Assembly (NCBI GenBank): GCA_949592205.1
Contig: CATIUR010000004.1
Location: forward strand, 95,502,337-95,566,336
DNA from: Helichrysum umbraculigerum
Taxonomy: Eukaryota > Streptophyta > Magnoliopsida > Asterales > Asteraceae
Direction of reading: 5' to 3'
Length of the DNA stretch: 64,000 nt
This document shows positions 12,978 through 24,690 of this stretch, one piece after another. The notes beneath the pieces were generated by a model. That model worked only from the letters and a program-made list of their open reading frames with translations, had not been told where the DNA came from and searched no databases. A program made the translations under genes and the position numbers. Each line of letters begins with the position of its first letter. Within the stretch, counting starts at the first letter, position 1.

Positions 12978-13377
12978 GGAATTAGCAGCGTAAGTAAGAT
13001 CTGCATACATATCAGGACGGACTACCCTGGACTTGTTAGGATGCCACTACTTTTGGGACACTTGGATTTCCTCTGTATAACTGCAACTACTGCAGTTATA
13101 CCTATGAAATCTACTTTTGATATTATGTATTTTATGAAATACTGATTTCAACTACTACTATTACTGTTACCACTTTTCAAGTGGTAATCTTTTGTAAAAC
13201 TTTAACTAATGGCATCTTAATCTATTTCGTTCTGCGATAATCATATGCTCTGAGTATGTATGTAACTGTTGGTTGTTATTACTGCTCGCAGCCCCGCCAC
13301 GTCACTAAGCTTCCGCAAACCACTCTAATTAACTGTAATCACCGTTTGGCGGGGTGTGACATTATATAATCTATTAC

Positions 13378-13410
<33 letters not shown>
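13378..13410. repeat. (AT)n microsatellite
   Basis: Pure AT dinucleotide tract next to the left end of the TIR element. Similar tracts lie at 18466-18515, 19084-19165 and 21281-21311, all at equivalent places in units A and B. Confidence 0.9.
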
Positions 13411-13413
<3 letters not shown>

Positions 13414-13742
13414 GGGTTGGATTCTGGTAAGAACAAGGACATTCCGTGAGAACAGATCCTGACCTTCTAATTGATCCGATCAAAATTCCTAAAATCTGCG
13501 GTGGCATAATTGTAATATTCGTGACTTTCATATTAGAGGGATAGATCCGTCATTTACGTATTTTAGGTTTTCTTCTCCGTTCAAACACCACCGTCCTACC
13601 TTCCTCCATCATATTTCTTCTCCAAAAACCTTTCTTCTTCATCAACAAAAGCGATATACACCAAAATCAAAGCTGAAGACATCGTTTTAATTTATTCTAC
13701 GTCATATTTCTTCTCAATACGCATCGTTTTAATAACTATGCT

Positions 13743-14640
13743 AAAACTTGTGTGTGAAGCTTCTCACAAATTAGATTCACATACTTATTTTGTGTGTGAA
13801 GCTATTTTAAAATAAAATTAACATAAAACCTTGTGTATGAAGCTTGTCACAATTAAGATTCACATAGTTATTTTGAATGTGAAGCTTCTCACAATTCAGA
13901 TTCACATAGTTATTTTGAATGTGAAGCTATTGTAAAATATAATTAACATAAAAACTAGTGTGTGAAGCTTGTCACAACTCAGATTCACATACTTATTATG
14001 AATGTGAAACTTCTCACAATTCATATTCACATACTTATTTTGAATGTGAAGCTATTTTAAAAAAAATTAACATAAAATTTTGTGTGTGAAGCTTCTCACA
14101 AATTAGATTCACATACTTATTTTGTGTGTGAAGCTATTTTAAAATAAAATTAACATAAAACCTTGTGTATGAAGCTTGTCACAATTAAGATTCAAATAGT
14201 TATTTTGAATGTGAAGCTTCTCACAATTCAGATTCACACTGTTATTTTGGATGTGAAGCTATTGTAAATAGAATTAACATAAAAACTAATGTGTGAAGCT
14301 TGTCACAACTCAGATTCACATACTTATTATGAATGTGAAACTTCTCACAATTCATATTCACATACTTATTTTGAATGTGAAGCTATTTTAAAATAAAATT
14401 AACATAAAAAATTGTGTGTGAAGCTTCTCACAAATTAGATTCACATACTTATTTTGTGTGTGAAGCTATTTTAATATAAAATTAACATAAAACCTTGTGT
14501 ATGAAGTTTGTCACAATTAAGATTCACACAGCTATTTTGAATGTGAAGCTTCTCACAATTCAGATTCACATAGTTATTTTTAACATGAAGCTTCTCACAA
14601 TTCAGATTCACAATTCCTTCACATACGTTTACATGTTAAG
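13743..14640. repeat. Higher-order tandem repeat, 332-bp period
   Basis: TGTGTGAAGC followed by TTCTCACAAATTAG recurs at 13751, 14083 and 14415, an exact 332-bp period. Each 332-bp unit is built from shorter subunits with GTGAAGCTTCTCAC (nearly palindromic) and ATTCACATA. About 2.6 units are present. Confidence 0.85.
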
Positions 14641-14951
14641 CTAAAAAACATTCAGATCACATGTAACACCCCCAAGTTTAATGTTTAGCGGAAGCAAGCT
14701 TTGGGGTGCTACTAATCAAGTAATCAAGCACAAAGAAATATAGTGAACGACTCTATATGAGATGTTCGAAAAGTATTACATTACATAAGTATTCAAAATA
14801 CATAAGTGTCGAGTTCGCTAGTAAATTCTAGAGATTTTAATACATAACATCTATTACAAAAGTAATGCAGAAAAATCTCCAATGTCGGTAAATGCATGCG
14901 ACTCGAGCTAGTAGGCATATCCTGCTGGGCAACCCTACTGTTGCTGTGTAC

Positions 14952-14994
14952 CTGAGAATGCATCACTAAAAGCGTCAACCAAAAGGTTGGTGAA
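14952..14994 (-). other. Conserved LTR hairpin + CAGG module (solo LTR 2)
   Basis: On the minus strand: TTCAC, stem CAACC, loop TTTT, stem GGTTG (14976-14989), GAC, then CAGG with CAG at 14952-14954, 24 nt past the stem and 290 bp from the LTR 3' end. Confidence 0.6.
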
Positions 14995-15449
14995 TCTCAC
15001 AGGTTTGTAGTAAATAGTCAGTTTGAACACATCAAGAAGTAAAAGTATCTGTACAGTTTTAACCAGGTAATAAGTAATGATTACACGAATGCAATCGGGT
15101 TGATATACATTGCCATGAGCATCATAGTCGAAGCTTAACACGTCAGTAAAGTACAATCAAGTACCAGTAATTTGCCCCAGTGAGTGCTAATCCAAAAACA
15201 CTTATAAGTAACGAGTAAGAAACGCCAGTTTATACAGTACGGTTCGTGGTAGTGCGTGCTACCCCGGGCGGGGATTGTCAGTCCCATATGGATCCATATA
15301 CTAAAACTCGCGCTTATCCTATAATTAACAACTATGATTCAGAGGCCTTCAGTGGATTAATCATAACTCCTGCAATTTAGTATATCAGTAAGTCTGTAAG
15401 TCTGTATGGTTTGTATAGTCTGTACATGTGTTCAAGTAAAAACAAGTAA

Positions 15450-15504
15450 TGCATCTCACCCCTGAGTAAAAACAGTAAAATAGGGGCTGTGAGACTCACC
15501 TGAG
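15450..15504 (-). other. CCCC/GGGG stem-loop module (solo LTR 2)
   Basis: On the minus strand GACTCAGGTGAGT leads into TCTCA, CAG, CCCC, a loop with ACTGTTTTTA, then GGGGTGAGA. The outer arms TCTCA and TGAGA pair. Confidence 0.55.
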
Positions 15505-16104
15505 TCTAGCAGAGTAAAGCAGTAGTCAAGTAGTGCGGTTCTCCGAACCAGTAACCTCTAGCGTCCTAAACGCGTAAGGTTAAGTAAGTAAATGGATATC
15601 TTAAAGATTATCCATGCTAGTTATCCACTCAACTAGTTAATGTCCATTAGTCTGTTATTTGTAATTGTTCGTATTTGTAGTCTGTCGTTGTGTATATATG
15701 GCCCGTTGGTGACGGTATGTAATAATAATTTAAGAATTATTATTACGTATTTCATTGTATCGTATACTTGTAAAGTATATTTGTAAGTCTGTTTATGTTA
15801 CCGCGACGTGAAAGTGTTATTCGAGTGTAAGCTCGTAGTAGTGTGGGTGTAATCCCATTTAAGTGTGAGTGAAATCTCACATGTAGTTCCGAGTGTAATC
15901 TCGTGTATGTATGAGTGTAATCTCATAATAACGTGAGTGTAAGCTCATCCGTAATTATAAGTTGTGTTGTATACTTTCCATAGTAAAGTAGTTTCATATA
16001 TACTTCCCAAAGAATATGTATATCATGTAAGTGTATTGTCGTATAAGGTATAGTTGTTGTATGTATTCAATACTTAGTGTAAAAAGTATTTTAAAGTTTC
16101 CGTT

Positions 16105-16305
16105 TCGTGCGACAATATGTATCCGTCAATAGCTATGCGACAATAAGGTTTCATGTACTGTTCATGCGACAATGATGAGACAATAATCCGACAATGACAT
16201 TCACGGACACTGTTACTACGACAATGGATTCTCGGAGTTTTTTTCATGCGACAATAGCATTCATGGAGCACTGTTCATGCGACAATGATGATGGTATTGT
16301 CGCAG
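16105..16305. repeat. Array of TGCGACAAT words
   Basis: About eight copies of TGCGACAAT or one-base variants, plus one inverted copy (ATTGTCGCA) at the end that could pair with any of them. Confidence 0.8.
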
Positions 16306-18461
16306 GTATGAAGTTTTTCCGATTTCGTTTAAGTGTTCGTTTTCGTTAACTAGGTCAAACGGATTCGGTTTGACTCGAAACTTTTAGGGAAGTCTTAAAT
16401 ATGTTAACTAAGCTTTGTAAAATTGTTGTTACGTTTTATGGTCGACCCGAAGTGTCGGTTTCGTGAAATAACAAAAACAGTCCCCTAGGCTTGGTTCCAG
16501 ATTTTTACTCGATTCAACCTTCGATTTGACTCATTTCTAGTCCGATTTGAGTTCCGCAAAAATTACCACATGTTCTACTAGGTCTCTAGTACCTTACATA
16601 ATTTTCCCAAGAAATATGGAAGTCTCTAAGTTAGTTAAATAAAATCGAGAAGGTGTCGGGTCCGAAATCCGGCCAAAACAGTGGCAGTCCTACAAATCGG
16701 GTTTTCTAGAAGAATTGGTGTATTTCTAAGCTTCGAGCAAAACACGGAAGTTGTAGACAACGAAAATACGAAGATTTTGGCGTTGGTTTCATGCATTATC
16801 TTATGTGTACGATTTTATATGATTTTTGTCGTGGAGTCACAGAATCTGTCTCAGAACCTGTTTGTATGTATATGTATGTAAAACGTGTTTTAGCTTGGAT
16901 TTTGGACATTTTCTAGTTATATGAACTTACTAACATGTAAATAAAGGTAATCCAAGTAAAATTAATGAATGTAAAAGAGTTCTTACAATAATATAGATGA
17001 AAAGAAGAAGGAAAATCGTTGTGAGCTCGATTCCTCGCGTTTTCTTGAAAATCTTGATGGTGGCTCTTTTTGATGGTATGGTGGACTTATGGTGGTGATG
17101 GGAGGTTGTTGGGGGCTGTTCTTGGCTGATGGAATTCGTGGAAAGAGAGAGAGGGAAAGGGAAAGGGAAGTGTGTGAAGTTGGTTAAATCAAATGAGGGA
17201 TGGTGATGATTATTTGGTGTATGTAAGTGACCAAGGAAGAAAAAGGGAGGTATGGTCTCCCATTTTCTGCTGATTTTCGTGGGTCCCACCCTATATGGGT
17301 GTGTAAAACTTGTTCCCAAAGTTTCGTTTCGACGTCCGTTTAATCGCGTAACGTTTAAATAGCACGTTTTTGTTAACGATTTAAGAAGCGATATTTTTAA
17401 TACAAGTTCTACTCAAATAACATATTTTAAGTTACTAAAATAGTATTCGAGTTTTCGTTCGGTCGTCGGTCGCGAATCGTACGTTTAATTAAATCGGGTA
17501 ACGTTTTTAAACGTTATAAGTATATACGTGTAATCGTAATATATTTACTTGAAGTATTTTACCAAAATACTTAGTTTTAAGTTATAAAATTATAACTTTG
17601 ATTTATTTTGTCGGTTGGGTGCGTTTTGTGCATTTTCATCGCGTTCGGTTACGTTTTAAGTAAAACGTACATGTCGTTATATTATATCATAATATAAAGT
17701 AATTATCGTTGTTATCAAATAATTTCATATTATTTAATAATAGTTTCACCAACGTCCGTATTTGTTTTGTCAGATTTTTATCTGACCGAGATTGTACGAT
17801 TTGGATGAATCGTATTCGTGCACACATATATATAATCATTATATATATTTGTAAGTAGTTATTGTACTTAGTCCTATTTCGTACTAAATACACATAATAA
17901 GCACATAATTAGGCACAATAATGGTGTCCTAATTTAGCGGGTGTCACATCACAAAACCCGAATGTGTGAATTCTACCGAAAACTCTAAAACATTCACATT
18001 TTACATTAAAAATAAAAAAACCCAAAAAGATTTACTGTAAGGAAATTATATATGGTAAAATTAAAAAAAAAATCATTACCTGAAATATTGCGAAAGGATA
18101 GATCATTGCCAGTAAAAGATATGTTCCAGAAAAGCACAACGAAAGAATTCTAAAACGATCCAATGAAGGTTACGATGAAGATTAACTTCGTTAGAAAACA
18201 CATACATAACCAGAGTAAAAGGACGAATGGACGAATGGAGGATGAAGATTAACAATGAAGAAGATGGTTCTGTGCAAGATGAAGAAAAAATACACGACCT
18301 AATTTGAAGTTAAATGACAAAAATGGCCCTTACATATGATAGTTGTAAATATTATGATTATGCCACCGCCATTTTGGATAATTTTGATGAGATTAGATGT
18401 AAGGCCAGGATATGTTCTCACCGTTCTCACGGAATCATCTTGTACTCACAGGATCCCAAGT

Positions 18462-18515
<54 letters not shown>

Positions 18516-18519
<4 letters not shown>

Positions 18520-19080
18520 GAATGATCCAAAGGGAAGTGCATTTTTTGGGGGAAGGGGGAAGCGTTATTATGCATCAGGAAGCATATTACCTTCACCCAT
18601 ACAAATCTCGAAAAAAGCAAACTGAAATTTAGTAAATGTTAATCAGAATCGATGATATGAATGTTAAGCTTCCTTGATAAATTCTTTCTTCAAGTTATAG
18701 CATCGATTTATGAATATTAGATCCAAATCCGTTAATATGCATCACGATAGTTAATATGCATTGTGATGCATATTAACAATAAAAATATCATTAAAATAGT
18801 GTGAAGTTTTAATATGCATCGAGATGCATATTAGTTAATATGCATCACACTGCATATTAAAAATTTATTAAATAAATATTCATCAATTAATTTTATGACT
18901 TAAAAATGAAATTCATTAGTTAAAATATTCTTTATAGCATCTATTTTGATTACTATTTACCAATAAAAATAATTTTTTGTTGACGTTTTGATTGATAATT
19001 GTAATATGATTCTTGATGCATACTAACGTTTCCCCCCTTCCCCCCAAAAAGGCACTTCCCTCTTGATCACTACCATACTA

Positions 19081-19083
<3 letters not shown>
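18516..19083. mobile_element. MITE between (AT)n tracts
   Basis: The left end (GGGAAGTGCATTTTTTGGGG) is the diverged reverse complement of the right end (CCCCCAAAAAGGCACTTCCC). The interior has several ATGCATC/GATGCAT palindromes. (AT)n lies on both sides; no coding potential. Confidence 0.75.
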
Positions 19084-19164
<81 letters not shown>

Positions 19165-19168
<4 letters not shown>

Positions 19169-19311
19169 AAGAAATATTGACTAATTTATTAGTTATTGTT
19201 ATAAATATATGTTAATATTAACAATATTGAATTCGAGAAAAACAATATTACCCATAGTTGAGTCAATTATATGGATAAGAATATATTGTACTTGTTACAT
19301 AGAAATCTAGA
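19165..19311. repeat. Unit A continuation and right inverted-repeat arm
   Basis: 19165-19227 resumes the unit A/B match. 19228-19311 is the inverted copy of 1-83. From 19312 to 19974 I see no gene or clear repeat. Confidence 0.7.
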
Positions 19312-19974
19312 TGATTCAAATTCGATGGTCAATTATAGAGATTAATTAGGTTGTCATGTTGACAAAATTACATAATTTTACACGTTTATAAGTACGTATA
19401 ACTAAACTCGACCGACCTAAAGAAGTATTATTTTTGAACTTCTAAAAATTGTATTTTTTTTTTAAATATCCCGCCACACCGCGCGGGTGAAAAAAAATCA
19501 TTGAGAACAATTCACATGAGAAAAATACACACAACAAGAAACACTCTCTAGCATCAGGTTCTTGATTTGTTGCCTCAAACAAGAACATCACTCTTGTATT
19601 ATCCCAAAACAAAACTCTTGTAAACCAAGACATATAGGGTCGAATTGTTATTTTCAAAAAGTGATAACACTTGTCAAAGAGATATCCGGTTATTAAAATC
19701 TTTACCCGTTACACATATTTTCTCCAACAAAGATGTGTTGTTTGTTACATCTACCATTTTTATTACTGTTTCAAAAAGGTTAATCTGATTTCACCAATAA
19801 AAAAAGTCATCTATTGTGTCTCATAATTGAAATTTGAAATTCAAAGTTATAAGAGAGATATCCAAGATTCTTAAGGCATCTTATTGATCGATTTCTTAAA
19901 CAAGGTTTTCATTGAAAGATTTATTTTTCCTTTTTTCATAAATAGAGTCATGACTACATATATAAAAAAAATTT

Positions 19975-21273
19975 ATATCATGAAATAACATGTAAAATAA
20001 AAAGAAAATAAAAGGCTAGGCTCTAATATAGTAGATAAAAAATTAGAATATAATATTTTCATTGAGTTGAAATAGTAAATATATGAGTTTGAATAGATTG
20101 TGAATAGTGTACAATTACTTTGGTGAGTAAATATATGAGTTTGAATAGGTTGTGAATAGTGTACAATTACTTTGGTGATTGTATGCATGTAAATATATGA
20201 GCACCCAAACATAATGGAATTCATTGACATTCATGGTCCAATAATATGCCTCCATTATTCTCTTGAGGTTACTTGACCTTTAGTATACATGGATCATTAA
20301 ACTAATAATGACCATAAAGTTTCACCATTTATGCCAATTAACTGTTACAACAAAATGGGTATAAATTACCACCAGACTCATCTGTCTATTTTTTGACTAT
20401 GTCTGTTTTAAATTCACGAGATCTAAACTAGACTCATATGTGTTTCAGACTCAAGAAGTCTAATTCTAGACTCGTATCTGTTACCGACTCATGAAGTCTA
20501 ATTCTAGACTCATATTTGTTACAAACTCATGAAATCTAATTCTAGACTCCTATTTGTTTAGACACATGAAGTCTAATCCTAGACTCATATCTGTTACAGA
20601 CTCATGAGAGGGTGTTTGGAATTTCTTATATTACCTACTTATTTGCTTATTGCTTATTTTTACAGCAGATAAGAAAAAACAAACACATTTCAGAAAAATG
20701 ATTATCTGCTTATTTCTTAAGGATTAAGCACTTAAAAATAAGTATGTAGACACATACTTATTTTTTTTAAGCAGGATAGCACTTACAAATAAGCAATCTC
20801 AAACACCCCCGAAGTCTAATTATAGACTCATATCTTATTAGACACGTGGTTTTGGGTCAGAGATGTTATTAACTTGATGGTCGTACACTCTGTACCTCCT
20901 ACCAAAATTTCAAGTGTTCACGGTTCGGTTTGATTTGGTTTTTGGCAAAAATCGAATTGGAATATTTCGGTTTTTCAATAATTAAAACTGTTCGATTTCT
21001 GTTTCTCTACGATTCAGTTTTACGATTTTGATTTGGTTATTTTCGGTTAATATATGAATTCTAAACTTTCTTCGAAATAAAATTTTTAAGGCAGTTTGAT
21101 TTTTCTATTTCCGTTGTATAGTTAATTTATTTGTTCTATTTTATCATGGTTATAGTTTAATTATAAGTATAAAGTTATGAATGTAGTTTTTGTTTAGCTA
21201 ATTAGGAACTATGGATTAAACTAGAATATCAAAATTGATTGATAAAGTATTTGATGAATAATATTGTACAAAT

Positions 21274-21290
<17 letters not shown>
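19975..21290 (+). repeat. Unit B of the direct duplication
   Basis: Direct copy of unit A without the LTR insertions. It runs through the point where gypsy-1 and solo LTR 1 sit in unit A, so it serves as the pre-insertion allele. Includes the minisatellite at 20400-20608. Confidence 0.8.
20610..20808. mobile_element. Short TIR element (MITE) in unit B
   Basis: Unit B copy of the 900-1097 element, with TIRs GGGTGTTTGG and CAAACACCC. Confidence 0.65.
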
Positions 21291-21319
<29 letters not shown>

Positions 21320-21387
21320 TATAATAAATATTGACTAATTTATTAGTTATTGTTATAACTATATGTTAATATTATCAATATTGAATA

Positions 21388-21704
21388 GAGTTAATTGCAT
21401 AGTTGGTCCCAGTGGTTTGCACATAATTGTACCGTGAGTCCCTATATTTCACATTTTGCACCGACAGTCCAAAAACATGAAAGTTGTTGCGCGGTTGGTT
21501 CCTTCTCCAACAAAAATGACTACCATACCTTTGATGTCCTAGTCTCTTGTTTTGAATTTAGTGAGGGTAACTTAGTCATTTAGTTGGAAAATGACCAATC
21601 GTTCAACAATTTTTATGTATTTGGACTACCGGTGGAAAAAGTAAAGAATAGGGAGTACGGTGCAATTGTCAGTAAACTATAGAGACCAACCATGCAACTA
21701 ACTT
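21388..21704. mobile_element. Mutator-type MITE with 9-bp TSD
   Basis: TIR starts GAGTTAATTGCATAGTTGG and ends with the reverse complement of AAGTTAGTTGCATGGTTGG. Perfect 9-bp target duplication TATTGAATA at 21379-21387 and 21705-21713. 317 bp, no ORF. It splits the unit B continuation; unit A lacks it. Confidence 0.85.
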
Positions 21705-21948
21705 TATTGAATATATAATACTAAATAAATATATACATATTTTAATTAATAGAAATAATATCAATTTGGTTATTATCGGTTCGATCTTTACATGTAATTC
21801 GAATCGAATCGAAACTGTCGGTTATTTACGCTTCAGTTATTTACGCTTCGGTTATTTACGATATTGTATTAACATCGGTTCGGTATTTTTCGATTATTCG
21901 GTTGCGATTCGATTTTTTCTGCTTTTTTGCTCACCCCTAGTTTTTGGA

Positions 21949-22095
21949 CTATGTTTGTTTTAGACTCATGAAGTCTAAACTATACTGATACCTGTTTCAG
22001 ACTCATGAAGTCTAATTCTAGACTCATATCTGTTACCGATTCATGAAGTTTAATTCTAGACTCATATCTGTTACATACTTGTGAAATCTAATTCT
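21949..22095 (+). repeat. Third copy of the GACTCATGAAG minisatellite
   Basis: Three to four copies of the unit seen at 722-898, preceded by TGCTCACCCCTAG, which looks like the terminus of a hAT-type element whose other end may be the TCGGTT-rich start near 20910. Confidence 0.65.
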
Positions 22096-22109
22096 AGATT
22101 ACATCCAAA

Positions 22110-22318
22110 ATGCCAAGGAATTAAATTCCTCCATTTTATGGAATTTGATGGAATCGATTTCCATTCCGTGTGTCAACCAAACAGACAAAGGAATGGAATT
22201 GAATTTCATTCCATCCTGTTTTGCCAACCAAACAAGAGAATGGAATGGAATATGATGAAATCTAATTCCAATTCCATCAGATTCCATCACAATCTGCCAA
22301 CCAAACGAGCCCTAAATT
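22110..22318. mobile_element. MITE remnant rich in GGAATGGAATT
   Basis: The right end, CAACCAAACGAGCCC, is a typical MITE terminus, and the interior repeats GGAATGGAATT and its complement. The left terminus is not clear, so it may be truncated. Confidence 0.45.
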
Positions 22319-22356
22319 ACTAACAATCTTATGTTATTCATTATATATCCACCATA

Positions 22357-22482
22357 TAAACGAGTACACATTTTTATTGATTTGCTTCCTTAATACGATT
22401 GACAGATAACCCTACTGATCATCTAAATGGGCCATGGGCTATAATCTATACATGACATGGGCCATATGTATGACGGTTATTA
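22357..22482 (-). repeat. 3' LTR of the copia element (126 bp)
   Basis: Matches 26944-27092 except for a deletion of about 23 bp and a few substitutions. Ends are TA...TA rather than TG...CA. A purine-rich tract (CTCCGGGGGTG) lies just upstream on the coding strand. Confidence 0.9.
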
Positions 22483-24690
22483 CACCCCCGGAGTTTGAGC
22501 GGGAGACTTTCGAACGCTTAAACTGGATCGAAATTCTGTAAATAACGAAGTTGGAAGGCCTTTGGTGAAAATGTCAGCATACTGATAGCGAGACGGGACG
22601 TGAAGGACCCGGACCTGACCGGTGGCAACTTTATCACGGACAATGTGAATGTCGATCTCTATATGTTTGGTACGCTGATGTTGTACTGGGTTGGCTGATA
22701 GGTATACAGCACTAACGTTATCACAATATACAATTGTAGCAGAGAAGAGTGGCATATGAAGTTCACGGAGAAGATTGCGAATCCTTGAAGTTTCTGCTAC
22801 AGCGTTGGCAACACCTCGGTATTCTGCTTCAGCACTAGAGCGAGAAATAGTGTGCTGGCGTTTGGAGGACCATGACAAAAGGTTGTCACCAAGGAAAACA
22901 CAATATCCGGATGTTGAGCGGCGGGTGACGGGGCAGCCTCCCCAATCGGCGTTTGAATAAGCAGTAAGAGTTTTTATTGGCGAGGCATAAAGCTGTAAGC
23001 CATAGTCAAGAGTGCCGCGAAGGTATCGAAGGATGCGTTTGAGAGATGTGAAGTGAGGCTCCCTTGGATCATGCATGAATAAGCATACTTGCTGAACAGC
23101 ATATGAGAGATCTGGTCTGGTAAGAGTGAGATATTGAAGTGCCCCAGCAAGTGAGCGATATAAAGTGGGGTCAGAAACTGGAGGACCAGAGTTGCTGAGT
23201 TTGGGTTCTGTATCAACGGGTGTGCGACATGGGTTACAGTTAATCATGTTGGCCCGTTCAAGAAGCTCGGTGGCATATTTCTTCTGAGATAATAGCATGC
23301 CGGTGCTGTTGCGAGTGACTGAAATTTCCAAAAAATAATTGAGTGGACCAAGATCAGTCATAGAGAATTCCTTATGAAGGGAGGATATAACACGTTGAAG
23401 AAGCCCTGTAGATGATGCAGTGAGGATGATGTCGTCCACATAAAGTAATAAATACACAGTCTCTTTACCGCGCTGATATATAAATAGAGAAGGGTCACAT
23501 CGGCTATTAGTAAACCCAACTCGGGTGGCATACGATGCAAACCGCTGAAACCATGCCCGTGGAGCTTGTTTAAGACCGTATAAAGATTTCTTCAAAAGAC
23601 AAACATGATTAGGATATTGAGGATGGTAGAAGCCAGGAGGTTGATGCATATAAACGGTTTCAGAGAGATGGCCGTTGAGAAAAGCATTTTTCACATCTAG
23701 TTGATGAATTGGCCAGTTTCGAGAGACTGCAAGGCTCAAAACTGTGCGAATGGTCGCTGGTTTGACCACGGGACTGAATGTTTCATCGCAGTCAATTCCT
23801 GGCTGTTGACTCTGGCCATTAGCAACAAGACGAGCTTTATACCTGCTAAGAGACCCATCTGCAAGAAACTTATGCTTAAACAGCCACAAAGAATTAACAA
23901 TGTTAGTGTCAGGCGGTCGTGGTACAAGAACCCACGTACCATTTTTAATTAACGCATTATATTCATCAAACATAGCATTCTTCCAATTAGGGTCTTTAAG
24001 GGCAATAAATGGAGATTTGGGAATGGGTGAGGGAGTGGATATGTGAAGGTTAAGACGCTCAATGGGTTTAGTGGTGCCAACTTTGCTGCGAGTGACCATA
24101 GGGTGGTTATTAGTAGCTACGTTGGGGTTTGAAGTAGTGGCAGGAGGGGTAGGTGGTGTAGGAGACTCAGGGTTGATGGCATGAGTGGTGGAAGTAGACT
24201 GCTCAGGCACCTGTCCAGTTGAAGAGGTAGAGGTTGTGAGGATTCGTCGAGAAATAGGGTTAGGAGCATCATCGGTATCAAGGAAAGTGTAGGAGGGTGG
24301 TTGGTTGGGTGTCATGGATCCATAAGGAAAAACTGTTTCGTCAAATGTGACGTGGCGGGAGAGAATGATTTTATTAGTGGCAAGATCAAGGCATCGATAG
24401 CCACGATGATTGGAGGGAAACCCTAAGAAAATGAATGGGGTGGAACGGGGGGCAAGTTTGTGAGGCGTTTGAAGATGAGGGTAGCATAGGCAACCAAAGA
24501 TGCGAAGACGGGAGTAGTTGGGAGGTTTGTGAAAAAGTTTAGTGTAAGGTATATGGTTGTTGATGGTAGTGGATGGTAAGATGTTTAGAAGATGGGTAGC
24601 CATGAATAAAGCTTCTACCCAAAAGTGAGGAGGGAGATGCGCTTGAAATAGAAGAGTACGTATAAAATTATTATGGTGCGAAGCATTCTT
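22480..24690 (-). pseudogene. Copia pol, RT and RNase H part (frame-shifted from integrase)
   Basis: An open frame of about 700 codons (24603 to 22480) continues upstream without an ATG to the frameshift near 24665-24680. It holds the end of integrase, the retroviral-type linker with PMVTRSKVGTTKP, the reverse transcriptase (WLFKHKFLADGS, YGLKQAPRAWF, YVDD) and RNase H (SSAEAEYRG, YADIFTKGLP). RNase H has SNADWGG where family members usually have SDADWAG-type sequence, so a catalytic-site change is possible. The TAA stop is formed by the first three bases of the 3' LTR. The frameshift separates it from protease-integrase, so the polyprotein is not made intact. Confidence 0.9.

Larger units (their letters stand above)
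10075..13361 (+). mobile_element. Solo LTR 1 of a Ty3-type retrotransposon (3287 bp)
   Basis: Begins TGTGACAC and ends GGGTGTGACA, with a perfect 5-bp target duplication TTATA at 10070-10074 and 13362-13366. No internal region is present, so it is a solo LTR from unequal recombination. GCTTCCGCAAACC near the 3' end is shared with gypsy-2 and gives the + orientation. It lies 13 bp from gypsy-1's right target duplication. Short ORFs inside show no domain and are not called genes. It carries a donor-like GTAAG at 10946, a 14-copy palindrome array, a CCCC/GGGG stem-loop (12097-12160) and the hairpin module (12931-12977). Confidence 0.9.
14662..17948 (-). mobile_element. Solo LTR 2 of a Ty3-type retrotransposon (3287 bp)
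   Basis: Bounded by a perfect 5-bp duplication TCACA (14657-14661 and 17949-17953). On the minus strand it starts TGTGACACCCGCTAAATTAG and ends GGGGGTGTTACA. No internal region. Its ends resemble gypsy-2's LTR, so it belongs to the same broad lineage but a different family. It contains a GTAAG donor-like site at 16982-16986, a TGCGACAAT array, a stem-loop and a hairpin module. It is inserted in the TIR element. ORFs inside are not genes. Confidence 0.9.
13411..18465. mobile_element. Non-autonomous TIR DNA transposon, interrupted by solo LTR 2
   Basis: The first about 150 bp (13411-13560) are the diverged reverse complement of 18311-18465; both ends contain CATTCCGTGAGAAC or ATTCCGTGAGAAC and GGCGGTGGCATAAT or its close variant. 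(AT)n tracts lie on both sides, so the target duplication cannot be read. Without the inserted solo LTR it is about 1.8 kb. No transposase is visible. Superfamily unassigned, possibly Mutator-like. Confidence 0.7.
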
